Part shown: piece after piece, positions 15,567-23,853 of the stretch
How the letters are laid out: every line of letters begins with the position of its first letter
Position numbering within the stretch: the first letter of the stretch is position 1
From: Chryseobacterium sp. FH2
Lineage (GTDB): Bacteria; Bacteroidota; Bacteroidia; Flavobacteriales; Weeksellaceae
Assembly: GCF_001045455.1 (NCBI RefSeq)
Contig: NZ_LFNE01000001.1
Location: forward strand, 496,001-560,000
DNA length: 64,000 bases
Direction of reading: 5' to 3'
Made by a program: the position numbers and the translations under genes
Notes under the pieces: model-generated
What the model was told of the DNA's origin: nothing
Databases searched by the model: none
Seen by the model: only the letters and a program-made list of their open reading frames with translations

Positions 15567-15872
15567 ATGGAAATTATTAATTATGAAAATTCTACACTGG
15601 CCCTGGACAGTATTTACAATGTCCTGAGCTGGTACGACAGAGTATCACTACATACTTATATGCAGGGAAAAAGTTTGGTTACAACTAATGCAACAAAACT
15701 TTTAAAATTTGTGAAAAAACAAGAATGGTACCCTCCGAAAATGAGATATAATCAAAACAATCTGCTAGAATATTACGATCCAAAAGCAGAAAATTGGCTG
15801 CTTGCCACTCAGTATATTAAAAATCATCCGGGATTAACGACTCAGATTCAGGAATATCTAAATAAATTCTAA
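15567..15872 (+). CDS. Hypothetical protein, first gene of the tail locus
   Basis: 101 residues, soluble, rich in Tyr and Asn, no recognised motif. It is the first gene behind promoter P5 and lies 19 bp before a small HTH-like gene, so it may be an early regulator or a structural accessory. The ATG is preceded by an A-rich AAAAAAG stretch. Nothing in the sequence decides its job. Confidence 0.6.
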   Translation: MEIINYENSTLALDSIYNVLSWYDRVSLHTYMQGKSLVTTNATKLLKFVKKQEWYPPKMRYNQNNLLEYYDPKAENWLLATQYIKNHPGLTTQIQEYLNKF

Positions 15873-15891
15873 ACTAAATTAACAAACATTT

Positions 15892-16122
15892 ATGAAAAGC
15901 ACAAAACAATCATTAGGAGCTAAAAGAAATAAATTGCTTCGTTATCAGCAGGTGATGGATGAGTTTAATAAGCATGACTGCAGATATACTCCCATTACCG
16001 TTATCTGGAGGGAATTTATATATCCGAAATTTCACATCAGCAGGGATACTCTATACCGTATTCTGAATACTTCAATAGAAGAGGAGCTTGAAAAAACAAA
16101 TACTCCTCATTCTTTTTCTTAG
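15892..16122 (+). CDS. Small HTH-like protein, candidate regulator of the tail locus
   Basis: 76 basic residues. The C-terminal half reads PKFHISRDTLYRILNTSIEEEL, which resembles the turn and recognition helix of a helix-turn-helix DNA-binding domain. The N-terminus (KQSLGAKRNKLLRYQQ) is strongly basic. It is the second gene behind P5, so it could control the late tail genes or feed back on the shared promoter. Domain call is by eye only. Confidence 0.55.
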   Translation: MKSTKQSLGAKRNKLLRYQQVMDEFNKHDCRYTPITVIWREFIYPKFHISRDTLYRILNTSIEEELEKTNTPHSFS

Positions 16123-16123
16123 T

Positions 16124-16546
16124 TTATATATTAATTACTTCAAAAGTATAAATGACTTTATATATTATCATACCATTATTGCGCTTTAAACGCTTATAAT
16201 CATTTCTTTTTAGTACAGAACAGTTTTCTAAAGGAGAAAAACCATGCAATGCTATGTGTACTTTTTCCATAAGGTCATGTTCTATCCAGTTTTCATTTGT
16301 GGTATCCATTCTTGGATTTGCAATGTTGAGCTTCAATCTGAATTTCCCTGTTTGCCTGTTTTTTGGCGTTTGGCTCGGATCTTTTCCAAGATCATTATAA
16401 AATCCTCTTGAGATATTATAAATGCAGCAAGGCCAGTTCATGGTTACTAACGGATCAGTATTTAACTGTCCCCAATCTTCTCCAATATAATTGAATTCTG
16501 TAATGGTAGAAAGGCGAGTCTGAATACTCTCTAAAATTGTCTTCAT
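16124..16546 (-). CDS. Possible tail terminator/completion-like protein, inverted within the tail locus
   Basis: 140 residues. The mix of a helical start (LESIQTRLSTI), a central GKFRLKLNIANPR strand and a terminal YKVIYTFEVINI strand resembles small phage tail-completion proteins that cap the tube, but I cannot assign a family firmly. It ends 1 bp from the preceding plus-strand gene (stop to stop) and is transcribed against the operon. The opposite orientation is unusual and implies separate control from the 286-bp gap at 16547-16833. Confidence 0.5.
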   Translation of the reverse strand: MKTILESIQTRLSTITEFNYIGEDWGQLNTDPLVTMNWPCCIYNISRGFYNDLGKDPSQTPKNRQTGKFRLKLNIANPRMDTTNENWIEHDLMEKVHIALHGFSPLENCSVLKRNDYKRLKRNNGMIIYKVIYTFEVINI

Positions 16547-16631
16547 ATGTATATATAATTAATTTGAATGATGCAAAACTCTGCTAATTTGATTTGGGAT
16601 AAAATATTGAATAAGAAAGCCGTACAGCTTA

Positions 16632-16646
16632 GTAAGAATATCTTAC
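16632..16646. promoter_or_regulatory. Palindrome in the divergent gap before the sheath gene
   Basis: GTAAGA-ATA-TCTTAC, a perfect 6-bp inverted repeat with a 3-bp spacer, lies between the minus-strand gene (start 16546) and the sheath gene (start 16834). It is a candidate operator. No copy of the CGWCA-N5-TGWCG motif is present in this gap. Confidence 0.4.
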
Positions 16647-16833
16647 AGGTGTGTCTGCAAATCTGACAACTCTTTCCATATGAAGTTTTAACGACGCAAC
16701 TTTGCTTCAGAAAACGAGAGAGAATTACCAAAATTTAAATTTTAAAGAGATGCTCGAATTTCAAAAAGCAACTATAAATAAGTTGTAAAATTCTGTAAAA
16801 AATAATTTAAAAAAACTTGTAAAAACAAAGTAA

Positions 16834-18012
16834 ATGAACGGAGTAAAATTTGTAAGAGAAAATGGCGGTTTAAACAGATTATTATCTGGTGAAGACCACA
16901 TTTCCGGATTAGTAGTTATCGGCGAAGGAGCAATTGAAAGCCAGATGGTACTTTCTGTTGAAGAACTTGCTGAAAAAGGAATTACGGTGGAAGATACACC
17001 GGTACTGTATTATCAAATCAATGAATTTTTCAGGATTAATCCTGGTGCAAAATTGTATGTAAAAGGAGTAGCAACCTCAGACGGAACGTACTCAGAAGTA
17101 AAACAATTACAAAACTTTGCCGAAGGTAAGCTGAGAAGAGTTGCAGTTTGTGATTTCAAGAGAGAGGCATCAACACTTGCTACTGCTGTTGCTAATCTTA
17201 ACCAGGTAGCAAAAGATCTAAGAGCATTAAACATTCCATTAAGCACATTCTTATCAGTAAAAGTTGCTGCTCAGGATATGGCGACTTTACCAGATGTACA
17301 CACTCTGAATGCTGAAAATGTGAGCGTTGTATTAGGCCAGGATATGGGAGGATTCGGTCGTTATTTATCAGGGGCAAATCCATCTTTAAGTGCAATCGGA
17401 GCTGTATTGGGAGCTAGCTCAAAAGCAAAAGTATATGAATCTATCGCTTGGGTAGAGAAACAAAACTTAGTTTCAACAGCATATTCAAAATCATTGGCTA
17501 ATAATAATGATTTAGCAAGAGAAATGGATGTTTTAGGATTTTGTGACGGGTCTTTATTAGGTTCTTACACACCTCAACAGATCCAGGCTATCAATGACAA
17601 AGGATATATTTTCGGGGTAAAATATTCAGGACAGGCTGGTTCTTATTTCAACGACAGTTTTACAGCAACCGAAATGGATGATGATTTTGCTTATATCGAA
17701 AACAATACTACGGTTGATAAAGCAATCAGGGAAATCAACAGAGTCTTAACACCTAAAATTTCCTCACCGGTATACATCGATCCGGATACAGGATACCTTG
17801 AGAGCTCGTCTGTAGCATCTTTGGAAGCATTGTGCGATGATGTGCTTGACCAAATGGTAAGAGACGGAGAAATCAGCGGTTACAAAGTGTATATCAACCC
17901 TGCACAACAGATTTTGAGAGATTCAAAACTTGAGGTGGTATTAAAAATTGTTCCTGTGGGAACGTTAAGAGAAATTACTGTAAAAATAGGTTTAACATTA
18001 ACAACTAACTAA
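16834..18012 (+). CDS. Contractile tail sheath protein
   Basis: 392 residues. Gene order (sheath, then a 144-residue tube, then a frameshifted chaperone, then a tape measure) identifies it, as do features seen in compact phage sheaths: an N-terminal VKFVRENGGLNR arm, SGLVVIGEGAIE, and a C-terminal domain with EVVLKIVPVGTLREITVKIGL ending in a strand that handshakes with neighbours. It resembles the short DUF2586-type sheaths of Mu/P2-like Bacteroidota phages (from memory). The sheath contracts to drive the inner tube through the target envelope. Starts at ATG after an A-rich AACAAAGTAA. Confidence 0.85.
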   Translation: MNGVKFVRENGGLNRLLSGEDHISGLVVIGEGAIESQMVLSVEELAEKGITVEDTPVLYYQINEFFRINPGAKLYVKGVATSDGTYSEVKQLQNFAEGKLRRVAVCDFKREASTLATAVANLNQVAKDLRALNIPLSTFLSVKVAAQDMATLPDVHTLNAENVSVVLGQDMGGFGRYLSGANPSLSAIGAVLGASSKAKVYESIAWVEKQNLVSTAYSKSLANNNDLAREMDVLGFCDGSLLGSYTPQQIQAINDKGYIFGVKYSGQAGSYFNDSFTATEMDDDFAYIENNTTVDKAIREINRVLTPKISSPVYIDPDTGYLESSSVASLEALCDDVLDQMVRDGEISGYKVYINPAQQILRDSKLEVVLKIVPVGTLREITVKIGLTLTTN

Positions 18013-18015
18013 AAA

Positions 18016-18450
18016 ATGGCATTAGAATTAGAACCATTAATCAACGGAAGAGAATATGGCTGGAGTGATATCGTGGTAAATATCGGAGGTGTTCCGGTAA
18101 CGGGTATCAGAGCCGTAAAGTATGAAGAGGAACAGGAAAAAGAAAACATTTATGGAGCGGGTAGAAACCCTGTAAGCAGAGGCTATGGAAGGGTAAAAGC
18201 TACAGCATCTATTACATTGCTTTCAGGAACCCTTTTCGCCCTAAAATCTAAAGCTCCGAAAGGTCAGCTTCACAGGATTGCGCCATTCAGCGTTATTGTA
18301 AGCTATCAGCCTGAAGCAGGACCAATCGTGACACACGTATTGAAAAATGCTGAGTTCAAAAAAACAACCTTCGACTGGAAAGAAGGTGATATGAGCAAAG
18401 AAGTGGAACTTGAACTTTTAATCTCTCACATCGTAGATAAATCTTTATAA
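18016..18450 (+). CDS. Tail tube protein
   Basis: 144 residues, three bases after the sheath stop, the standard place for the tube gene. Beta-rich with VNIGGVPVTGIRAVKY, a loop with YGAGRNPVSRGYGR, and alternating strands (KATASITLLSGTLFAL), consistent with the hexameric beta-barrel ring fold shared by tube proteins of phages, tailocins and type VI systems. Rings of it would form the inner tube inside the sheath. Confidence 0.8.
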   Translation: MALELEPLINGREYGWSDIVVNIGGVPVTGIRAVKYEEEQEKENIYGAGRNPVSRGYGRVKATASITLLSGTLFALKSKAPKGQLHRIAPFSVIVSYQPEAGPIVTHVLKNAEFKKTTFDWKEGDMSKEVELELLISHIVDKSL

Positions 18451-18452
18451 AA

Positions 18453-18776
18453 ATGAGTACTGAAAAATTAATTTGTGGGTTAAACGAAACCCAAATTACT
18501 GAATTAAAAGCCCAACATGGGCTTTTAATTGAAGGAACTGTGAAACAAGGCGACAACGAATATAAAGCCATCTTCAAAGAGCCGGATTTTAAAACCTTGG
18601 AAGCAACCGGAGCTATTGCAAAAAATAATGAAATCAAAGGAACAAAAGCCCTTTTTGATAATTGTCTTGTAGCTGCTGACGATGCCATCAAACAAAGAGA
18701 TTTTCTTCAGTTGAAAGCCGTAGAGTGTGTTGCCAATCATATGAATTCTTTTAGCGTTTCCGTAAAAAACTTGTAA
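18453..18776 (+). CDS. Tail assembly chaperone, short (G-type) product
   Basis: 107 residues, ending in VKNL at a TAA. It sits between tube and tape measure, where contractile and long-tailed phages keep the G/GT or E/E' chaperones. The last codons contain the slippery heptamer A AAA AAC (18764-18770), and a -1 shift there adds 66 codons (18770-18970). The protein is mixed helix/strand and soluble; such chaperones coat the tape measure during tail assembly and are absent from the finished particle. Confidence 0.85.
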   Translation: MSTEKLICGLNETQITELKAQHGLLIEGTVKQGDNEYKAIFKEPDFKTLEATGAIAKNNEIKGTKALFDNCLVAADDAIKQRDFLQLKAVECVANHMNSFSVSVKNL

Positions 18777-18794
18777 GCTCGCTAGACGGCGAGC
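18764..18794 (+). promoter_or_regulatory. Programmed -1 ribosomal frameshift signal
   Basis: Slippery heptamer A AAA AAC at 18764-18770 (frame 0 reads GTA AAA AAC TTG TAA), a 6-nt spacer, then a perfect 6-bp stem GCTCGC (18777-18782) with GCGAGC (18789-18794) and loop TAGACG. Heptamer phase, spacer length and stem match the canonical arrangement. The frame-0 stop follows one codon after the site. Confidence 0.88.
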
Positions 18795-18970
18795 ATAGTG
18801 AATACGAACGCTGGAAAGGGGACGCCCTTATACGTTCTAATTTCCAGATAGATCCTGAGAAACTTAGGCTTTCTCATTGGGCAAAACTCTACGCACAGGC
18901 AATGTGGCTGGAGAAATGGAGATTAGAAAATCAGGCTGAAATTTTAAGCAGCCTGTTTGGTAAAGAATAA
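18770..18970 (+). CDS. Tail assembly chaperone, -1 frame extension (T-type domain)
   Basis: Read in the -1 frame from the slippery site, 66 codons follow up to TAA at 18968-18970, giving a fused product of about 172 residues. The extension has no start codon of its own near its beginning and looks like real protein: ERWKGDAL, RSNFQIDPEKLRL, HWAKLYAQAMWLEKW. Without frameshifting this 200-bp stretch would be an unexplained gap in a tightly packed operon. In lambda-like and P2-like phages the extended form binds the tape measure and recruits tube subunits. Confidence 0.85.
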   Translation, partial: LVSSLDGEHSEYERWKGDALIRSNFQIDPEKLRLSHWAKLYAQAMWLEKWRLENQAEILSSLFGKE

Positions 18971-18993
18971 CAAAAAGAATTTTATGATAAACA

Positions 18994-21282
18994 ATGGATA
19001 CAATATTTAATTTAGAAGCATTACGAAGTGTGTATATTTTCAAGGATTTGAATAATAGCATCAAGGACGTAAATACTTCGCTTGAAAAAACAACAAAAGG
19101 CATTCAGTCTTTATCCGATTCTTTTTCCTCTTTTACCAAGTCTTCTATTGAAAAAGTAAAAGAATTATCATCAGAGTTTAAAGAACTGACACAAAACATA
19201 GGCAAACCTCAGGTTGCCACAATTTCTTTTGACACTTCAGGAGCGATGAACGAATTTTCAAAAATAAGTTCAATGGCTCAAGGTTTTTCTGAATTATCTT
19301 ATAAAGAAATTTTCAGCCAAACAAGAATTCTTAACTCTAATTCAGGTAATACATCTGAGGAAAAAAGGGAAGATAAAGAATCTCTTTTTGATAAGATTAT
19401 AGATGTTATTAATAAGTTAGGAGAAGCTTCAGAATCAATAGGAAAGGTTCTGGATCTTATAGAAAGGATTATTGGAAAGGGAAAAAATAAAGGTTCTTCA
19501 TCTGGTTCTGAAGGTGGAGTGGAGTTTATACCTGCTATTGTAGAAAGCATTGGAGGGTTAATACAAAAAGCTTTACCGAGGCTAAGGACAATATTTACAG
19601 CTATGAGAGCCGGTTTATCCGGCGTCATGGCCTCTATTGGAGAAGTTGGTGCTGCATTATTGGCAATTCCAGGACTTGGAGAAATTCTTTTGGTTGTAGC
19701 GGCTGTTGTAGCTTTAATAATTGCAATCAAGCAGCTTTGGGAACATTCGCGACGGTTCAGGGAAATGATTGGTTACATTGAAGGAGCTGGAAAAGCAGCA
19801 TTTCATAATATTGGGATTTATGTTACAAGACTTTGGGAATTAGCTATAAAACCTCTTATTAAAATTGTTGTTTCAGGTTTTACAGAACTCTTTTCCTTTG
19901 TGGTAAATATTGCAAAAGGAGCATGGGAAGGAATGGTAATCGCCTTTAATCTTGCTGTTGAGGTAATTCAAATGGTGTGGAATGGTTTTGTTACAGGAAT
20001 TAAAATAGCTTTTGGTACTATTGTGCTTACTGCTAAATTAACCTGGTCAGGTATGGTAACTACCTTTAATATAGGTGTTGAAACATTAAAAACAATGTGG
20101 AACGGGTTCGTTTCTGGTTTTAAGATAGCTGTCTCAGTTGTCGTAAATTCAGCAAAAGCTGCCTGGAACGGAATTGTTTCTTCTTTCAACTATATGATTT
20201 TAGGTTTCAAAATCGCGTGGAATGGAATGGTCTCTGGGTTTAAACTTGTTTTTTCAGGTATTCTAAACTTCGCAAAGGCCGTCTGGAACGGAATTGTTTT
20301 AGCCTTTAATTATGCTGTTTTAGGATTAAGGGAAGGCTTTTCAGTTGTAGCAAATATTTTCAAAGGCTTTTGGTCAGGCATTACGACTGTTTTTAAAAAT
20401 ATTGCGATTGCGTTTAGAGCGGTTGTAGCTTCAATTGCATCAGCATTCAGAGCTGTGTTTTCTTTTATAGGAAGTCTTATTGAGGCTATTTGGTCAGGAG
20501 TAGTTTCTGTCTTTAGTACATTTTGGAAGTTTATTGTTTCCCTTTTCAAAAGTGTTGTTTCAGTATTTAAAGCAATATGGGTTACAATTGTTTCGGTATT
20601 TAAGGGTATCTGGAATATGGTAGTCGGAGTTTGGTCAGGATTAGTAGATATTTTCTCAAAATTCAAAGCATGGATTTACGACTCTATTTTAAATCCTATT
20701 ATTGAAACATTTAGCAGTGTATGGACTTGGATTATAAAGCTATTTAATACGGTTATCGATAAAATCACGGGACTATTTGCTCCAATTAAGAAATTATTAA
20801 AGGAAATTTTCTCATCTGAAGGAACTATAAATTTGGATGAAGCCGGGAAAGCAGGAGCTAAAAACAGAGGTGCCGAATTTGATGACGAAAAGCTGAGAGA
20901 GAAAATTGCAAATGACAGAGAAGCTGCAGATAAAAAAGGAGGAAAGGGAGAGGGAAAGCCTAAAAAAGAAGATGCATTTGGAGGAGATATATTTAATACT
21001 AAGCTGGAAAGACAATTAAATACGAGAAACTTCGGAGCTTCAGCCTTGAATAGCGTTCAGTCTAGAAATTCGGCCTTTGGAGGAAAAGGAAGCATGGGTT
21101 TCGGAACCGGAATGGGCGGACAAAAATCTGTAGGAAATCTTAATATCACAAAATTAATTGAGAATATGAATATCTACAACCAAAACAATACAATGAGCAA
21201 AGAAGCTATCATTCAGATGGTAAGAGAGGCTTTACTGACAGCGGTTGCAGACTTTACATTGGCTCAGAAAGACAATTATTAA
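18994..21282 (+). CDS. Tail tape measure protein
   Basis: 762 residues. N-terminal helical/coiled-coil part (to about 170), a hydrophobic central region of Trp-rich repeats (see 19921-20400), several membrane-like segments such as the AALLAIPGLGEILLVVAAVVALIIA stretch at about 220-245, and a charged C-terminus (residues 610-690) with Gly-rich spacers. This architecture, and its place after the chaperones, is typical of tape measures, which set tail length and are released into the target. At about 0.15 nm per residue, the length suggests a tube near 110 nm, similar to R-type tailocins (inference). Starts 23 bp after the frameshift product stop. Confidence 0.88.
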   Translation: MDTIFNLEALRSVYIFKDLNNSIKDVNTSLEKTTKGIQSLSDSFSSFTKSSIEKVKELSSEFKELTQNIGKPQVATISFDTSGAMNEFSKISSMAQGFSELSYKEIFSQTRILNSNSGNTSEEKREDKESLFDKIIDVINKLGEASESIGKVLDLIERIIGKGKNKGSSSGSEGGVEFIPAIVESIGGLIQKALPRLRTIFTAMRAGLSGVMASIGEVGAALLAIPGLGEILLVVAAVVALIIAIKQLWEHSRRFREMIGYIEGAGKAAFHNIGIYVTRLWELAIKPLIKIVVSGFTELFSFVVNIAKGAWEGMVIAFNLAVEVIQMVWNGFVTGIKIAFGTIVLTAKLTWSGMVTTFNIGVETLKTMWNGFVSGFKIAVSVVVNSAKAAWNGIVSSFNYMILGFKIAWNGMVSGFKLVFSGILNFAKAVWNGIVLAFNYAVLGLREGFSVVANIFKGFWSGITTVFKNIAIAFRAVVASIASAFRAVFSFIGSLIEAIWSGVVSVFSTFWKFIVSLFKSVVSVFKAIWVTIVSVFKGIWNMVVGVWSGLVDIFSKFKAWIYDSILNPIIETFSSVWTWIIKLFNTVIDKITGLFAPIKKLLKEIFSSEGTINLDEAGKAGAKNRGAEFDDEKLREKIANDREAADKKGGKGEGKPKKEDAFGGDIFNTKLERQLNTRNFGASALNSVQSRNSAFGGKGSMGFGTGMGGQKSVGNLNITKLIENMNIYNQNNTMSKEAIIQMVREALLTAVADFTLAQKDNY
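19921..20400 (+). repeat. About four 40-residue repeats in the tape measure
   Basis: Tandem units of roughly 40 codons. Each begins AWxGMV or TWSGMV and continues with an FNxxV helix, WNGFVSGFKIA and a hydrophobic helix ending in AK. The fourth unit is degenerate. Such units provide a simple way to change particle length by gain or loss of whole repeats. Confidence 0.7.
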
Positions 21283-21283
21283 T

Positions 21284-21931
21284 ATGGAAAAGTTTACATC
21301 ATTTCAGTTTCCACCATTGGAAAAAACGGTAAAAAGTGCGGGAGTTAATTTGTCTTATAAATTTGGGATGCAGACATCAAAACCTCTTGTTAATAAAGAC
21401 AAATTAGAGCCTTCATTCAATGAAATTGCTGACAATATGGGAGTTCCGACTCTTTCCAGCCTGATTATTACCAATAAAGAAGGAAAGTCTTTCGAATTTG
21501 TAGATTGTATCATGACGGTAAATCAGGAAAAGAATATTGTAACCACAGCTTTGCAGGGTAGAGACGGGACCATTAAAGAATATATCAGCAAAGGTGATTA
21601 TAATATCAGCATTATGCTTGGGGTTGTTAATTATGCAGATATCTACATCCCGAATATCATTACAGGGCTAGGAACGGATGTTACCTATGCCTCGGCGGAA
21701 TATCCGCTTGAGAGAATCAGGGAATTTCATGAGATTTTAGCTTCTGAGGAAACACTTAGTGTAGCATCTCCGTTCCTATCTATTTTTAAAATAGAATCTG
21801 CTGTGGTAAAATCCTATGCCTTAGAACAGGAAACCTTTGGTAACAGACAAAGTATTAAAATAGAAATGTTATCCGATTATCCTTATGAAATCAAACTAAA
21901 AGAACAGAAAGATGTTGAGGTTAAAAAGTAA
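21284..21931 (+). CDS. Baseplate/tail-hub associated protein (DUF6046-like)
   Basis: 215 residues from the ATG at 21284, one base after the tape measure stop codon; the frame is open further upstream but overlaps the tape measure. It has the look of DUF6046-type phage proteins of Bacteroidota (family recalled, not searched): SLIITNKEGKSFEFVDCIMTV, TTALQGRDGTIKEYI, SIKIEMLSDYPYEI. In other tail operons the gene in this place joins the tube end to the hub. It overlaps the next gene by 20 bp. Confidence 0.65.
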   Translation: MEKFTSFQFPPLEKTVKSAGVNLSYKFGMQTSKPLVNKDKLEPSFNEIADNMGVPTLSSLIITNKEGKSFEFVDCIMTVNQEKNIVTTALQGRDGTIKEYISKGDYNISIMLGVVNYADIYIPNIITGLGTDVTYASAEYPLERIREFHEILASEETLSVASPFLSIFKIESAVVKSYALEQETFGNRQSIKIEMLSDYPYEIKLKEQKDVEVKK

Positions 21932-22889
21932 GATTACAATAGAAGGAGAAAGAACCTGGATTTTCGATGCCGTGAATAATTGCTCTATTGTGCAGGATAT
22001 TACAAGCCTTACAGATACGTGTGAATTAACCTTACCTAAAAAAATAGTTTGGCAGGGTTTAGTGAATGATAATTTCAAGACACCTCTCAAAAGAGGGGAT
22101 AAAGTAACAGTAGAACTGGGATATGACGAAGAGCTGAAAACAAGATTTACAGGTTTTATCAAAACAGTGGATGCTAAAACACCGGTTGTCATAAAGTGTG
22201 AAGACAGTATGTTTCTTTTAAAGCAAAAGAAAGTAGAACCGAGAGCTTTTAAGACAGCTTTGTTAAAAGAGGTAATGGATCATATTTTAAAAGATACAGG
22301 AATAGATTTCAAACTGGTTGATGATACGCTGAAAGTAGGGAATTACAGAATTTCAAAATCTACTATTGCTGATGAACTGCAGGAATTGAAAGAAAAATAT
22401 ATGCTTAATTCCTATTTCAGAAATATCGAGGGGAAAAACGTTTTGTATGTAGGACTTATCTATCCTTTAGACAACCGTGAGAAATACAGGTTTGTCTATG
22501 GTAAAAATATTATTTCAGAAAACTTTGAATATCAGGATAAAGAGGAAATAAAGGCGAAAGTCGAAGCTATGAGTTTTGACAGTAAGCATAAAAAGACAGA
22601 AGTAGAGCTTGGAGATAAAGATGGAGATGTTATTAAAATAAGAATCGACGGATTAAGTGAAGCTGAGCTTAAAAAATATGCACAGGAATCACTGGATAGA
22701 TATAAGCAGGGAGGTTTGAAAGGATCTTTCGAAACCTTCGGTCAGCCCGAAGTCAATACCTGTGATATGGTTGAAATATTTCCCAGTGAAGAAAAAAGCG
22801 GAGTTTATTTAATTAAAAAAAATGAAATCTCATTCGGAATAAATGGCTATCGCCAGAAAATCGAATTGGGGCAACCTTTATCACCATGA
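21912..22889 (+). CDS. Baseplate hub protein (gpD/late control D-like)
   Basis: 325 residues. Features of the gpD/gp27 hub family: an N-terminal beta domain (KSKITIEGERTWIFDAV), KRGDKVTVELGYDEELKTRFTGFI, then KTALLKEVMDHILKDTGIDF and a C-terminal domain with DMVEIFPSEEKSGVYLIKKNEISF. The hub is a trimer at the tube tip on which the spike sits. It overlaps its neighbours by 20 bp upstream and 4 bp downstream (ATGA), indicating tight translational coupling. Confidence 0.8.
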   Translation: MLRLKSKITIEGERTWIFDAVNNCSIVQDITSLTDTCELTLPKKIVWQGLVNDNFKTPLKRGDKVTVELGYDEELKTRFTGFIKTVDAKTPVVIKCEDSMFLLKQKKVEPRAFKTALLKEVMDHILKDTGIDFKLVDDTLKVGNYRISKSTIADELQELKEKYMLNSYFRNIEGKNVLYVGLIYPLDNREKYRFVYGKNIISENFEYQDKEEIKAKVEAMSFDSKHKKTEVELGDKDGDVIKIRIDGLSEAELKKYAQESLDRYKQGGLKGSFETFGQPEVNTCDMVEIFPSEEKSGVYLIKKNEISFGINGYRQKIELGQPLSP

Positions 22890-23362
22890 AAGATATAATT
22901 CAGGCTTTGGCCGCTACAGGAGATGAAATCTACGCAAAAATTTGTGAAGTACTGGAAGTTGACGGAGAAAACAAAACTGCAAATCTCAGACCTTTGGATG
23001 GGACTGCAGATATCCTGGATGCCTATCTGGTAACTGATGATGCAAACGGATCTATGTATCTGGAGCCCGCTAAGGGCTCCTTAGTTTGCGTTGTTTTTAT
23101 CAGCAAGCAAATTGCGTGTGTAGTGAATCCTTCTGAACTTAAACAGTTTAGAATTAAAATAAAAAATGTCGAATTTCAAATGGATCAGGACGGATTTTTA
23201 CTAAAAAAAGAATCCGAGACATTAAAAAAATTAATGGGAGATCTTATCAAAGAAATTCGAATGATGAAATTCACTACCAATACAGGAAGCACGATACAGC
23301 TCGTAAATGATCCTCAGTTTTCACTCATCGAAGATAGATTCAAAAAATTTTTAAAAGATTAA
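22886..23362 (+). CDS. Tail spike-like protein (gpV/gp45-like)
   Basis: 158 residues. The N-terminal half (IYAKICEVLEVDGENKTANLRPLDG...LEPAKGSLVCVVFISKQIACVV) fits the small OB-fold of membrane-piercing spikes; the C-terminal half is a short beta segment and a helix with SLIEDRFKKFL. It directly follows the hub, as spike genes do. No PAAR motif or metal-binding HxH tip is visible, so a separate tip protein may be used or none at all. Confidence 0.65.
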   Translation: MKDIIQALAATGDEIYAKICEVLEVDGENKTANLRPLDGTADILDAYLVTDDANGSMYLEPAKGSLVCVVFISKQIACVVNPSELKQFRIKIKNVEFQMDQDGFLLKKESETLKKLMGDLIKEIRMMKFTTNTGSTIQLVNDPQFSLIEDRFKKFLKD

Positions 23363-23366
23363 AAAA

Positions 23367-23570
23367 ATGGCTATTTCAGAACAAAGACTTAAACAGAAGA
23401 TAAAAGAAGCAATGGAATCTTGCCAAGAGGAAAAAGACGATCCTAACGGCTCTCTCGACAAAATAGCCGGAGCAATAGCAAATGCAGTGATCGAAGAACT
23501 GAAAGCTGCCGTTGTTACAGGTACATGTCCTCCAAACGGAGGTCCATTAACTCTCGGAAAAATAACATAA
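23367..23570 (+). CDS. Small conserved tail operon protein
   Basis: 67 residues. Helical with acidic and Lys-rich segments, then AVVTGTCPPNGGPLTLGKIT at the C-terminus. That Cys-Pro-Pro-Asn-Gly-Gly end looks like a conserved feature of small proteins next to spike genes in Bacteroidota Mu-like prophages (recall). It lies between spike and wedge genes with gaps of 4 and 1 bp. It is a candidate spike-tip or hub accessory, but it is not a PAAR protein by motif. Confidence 0.6.
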   Translation: MAISEQRLKQKIKEAMESCQEEKDDPNGSLDKIAGAIANAVIEELKAAVVTGTCPPNGGPLTLGKIT

Positions 23571-23571
23571 G

Positions 23572-23853
23572 ATGAAGGATTTTATTTTAGAAGATTATGA
23601 CTTAAACATATCAGGGGGAGATTTTGTAATCGGGGAAAGTGATTCTCAGACAGTAGAGTTTGTACTAATGAGTAAGCAGGGTGAATGGAAACAATATCCG
23701 GAAACGGGATGCGACATAGGAAAGGCTCAAAATGGCAGTATTAATGTTTTGCTGGAGCGTAATATCAGGGTGCAGATGCAGGCGGACGGATTCGATATAG
23801 AAAAATTGAAAATAATAGAAACAGGGATAGAAATTAATGGAAAATACAGCTGA
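23572..23853 (+). CDS. Baseplate wedge protein (gpW/gp25-like)
   Basis: 93 residues. Short protein with an N-terminal DYDLNISGGDFVIGESDSQTVE segment, a central KQGEWKQYPETGCDIGKA loop and a helical end, the layout of gp25/gpW-type wedge proteins that sit at the sheath end of the baseplate and start sheath polymerisation. Gene position between the spike and J-like genes supports this. It overlaps the next gene by 17 bp. Confidence 0.65.
   Translation: MKDFILEDYDLNISGGDFVIGESDSQTVEFVLMSKQGEWKQYPETGCDIGKAQNGSINVLLERNIRVQMQADGFDIEKLKIIETGIEINGKYS

Noticed and set aside
16692..16706. CGACGCAACTTTGCT as a seventh copy of the regulon motif before the sheath gene
   Set aside because: Only the first half resembles the motif; the second half and the -7 box at the fixed distance are missing.
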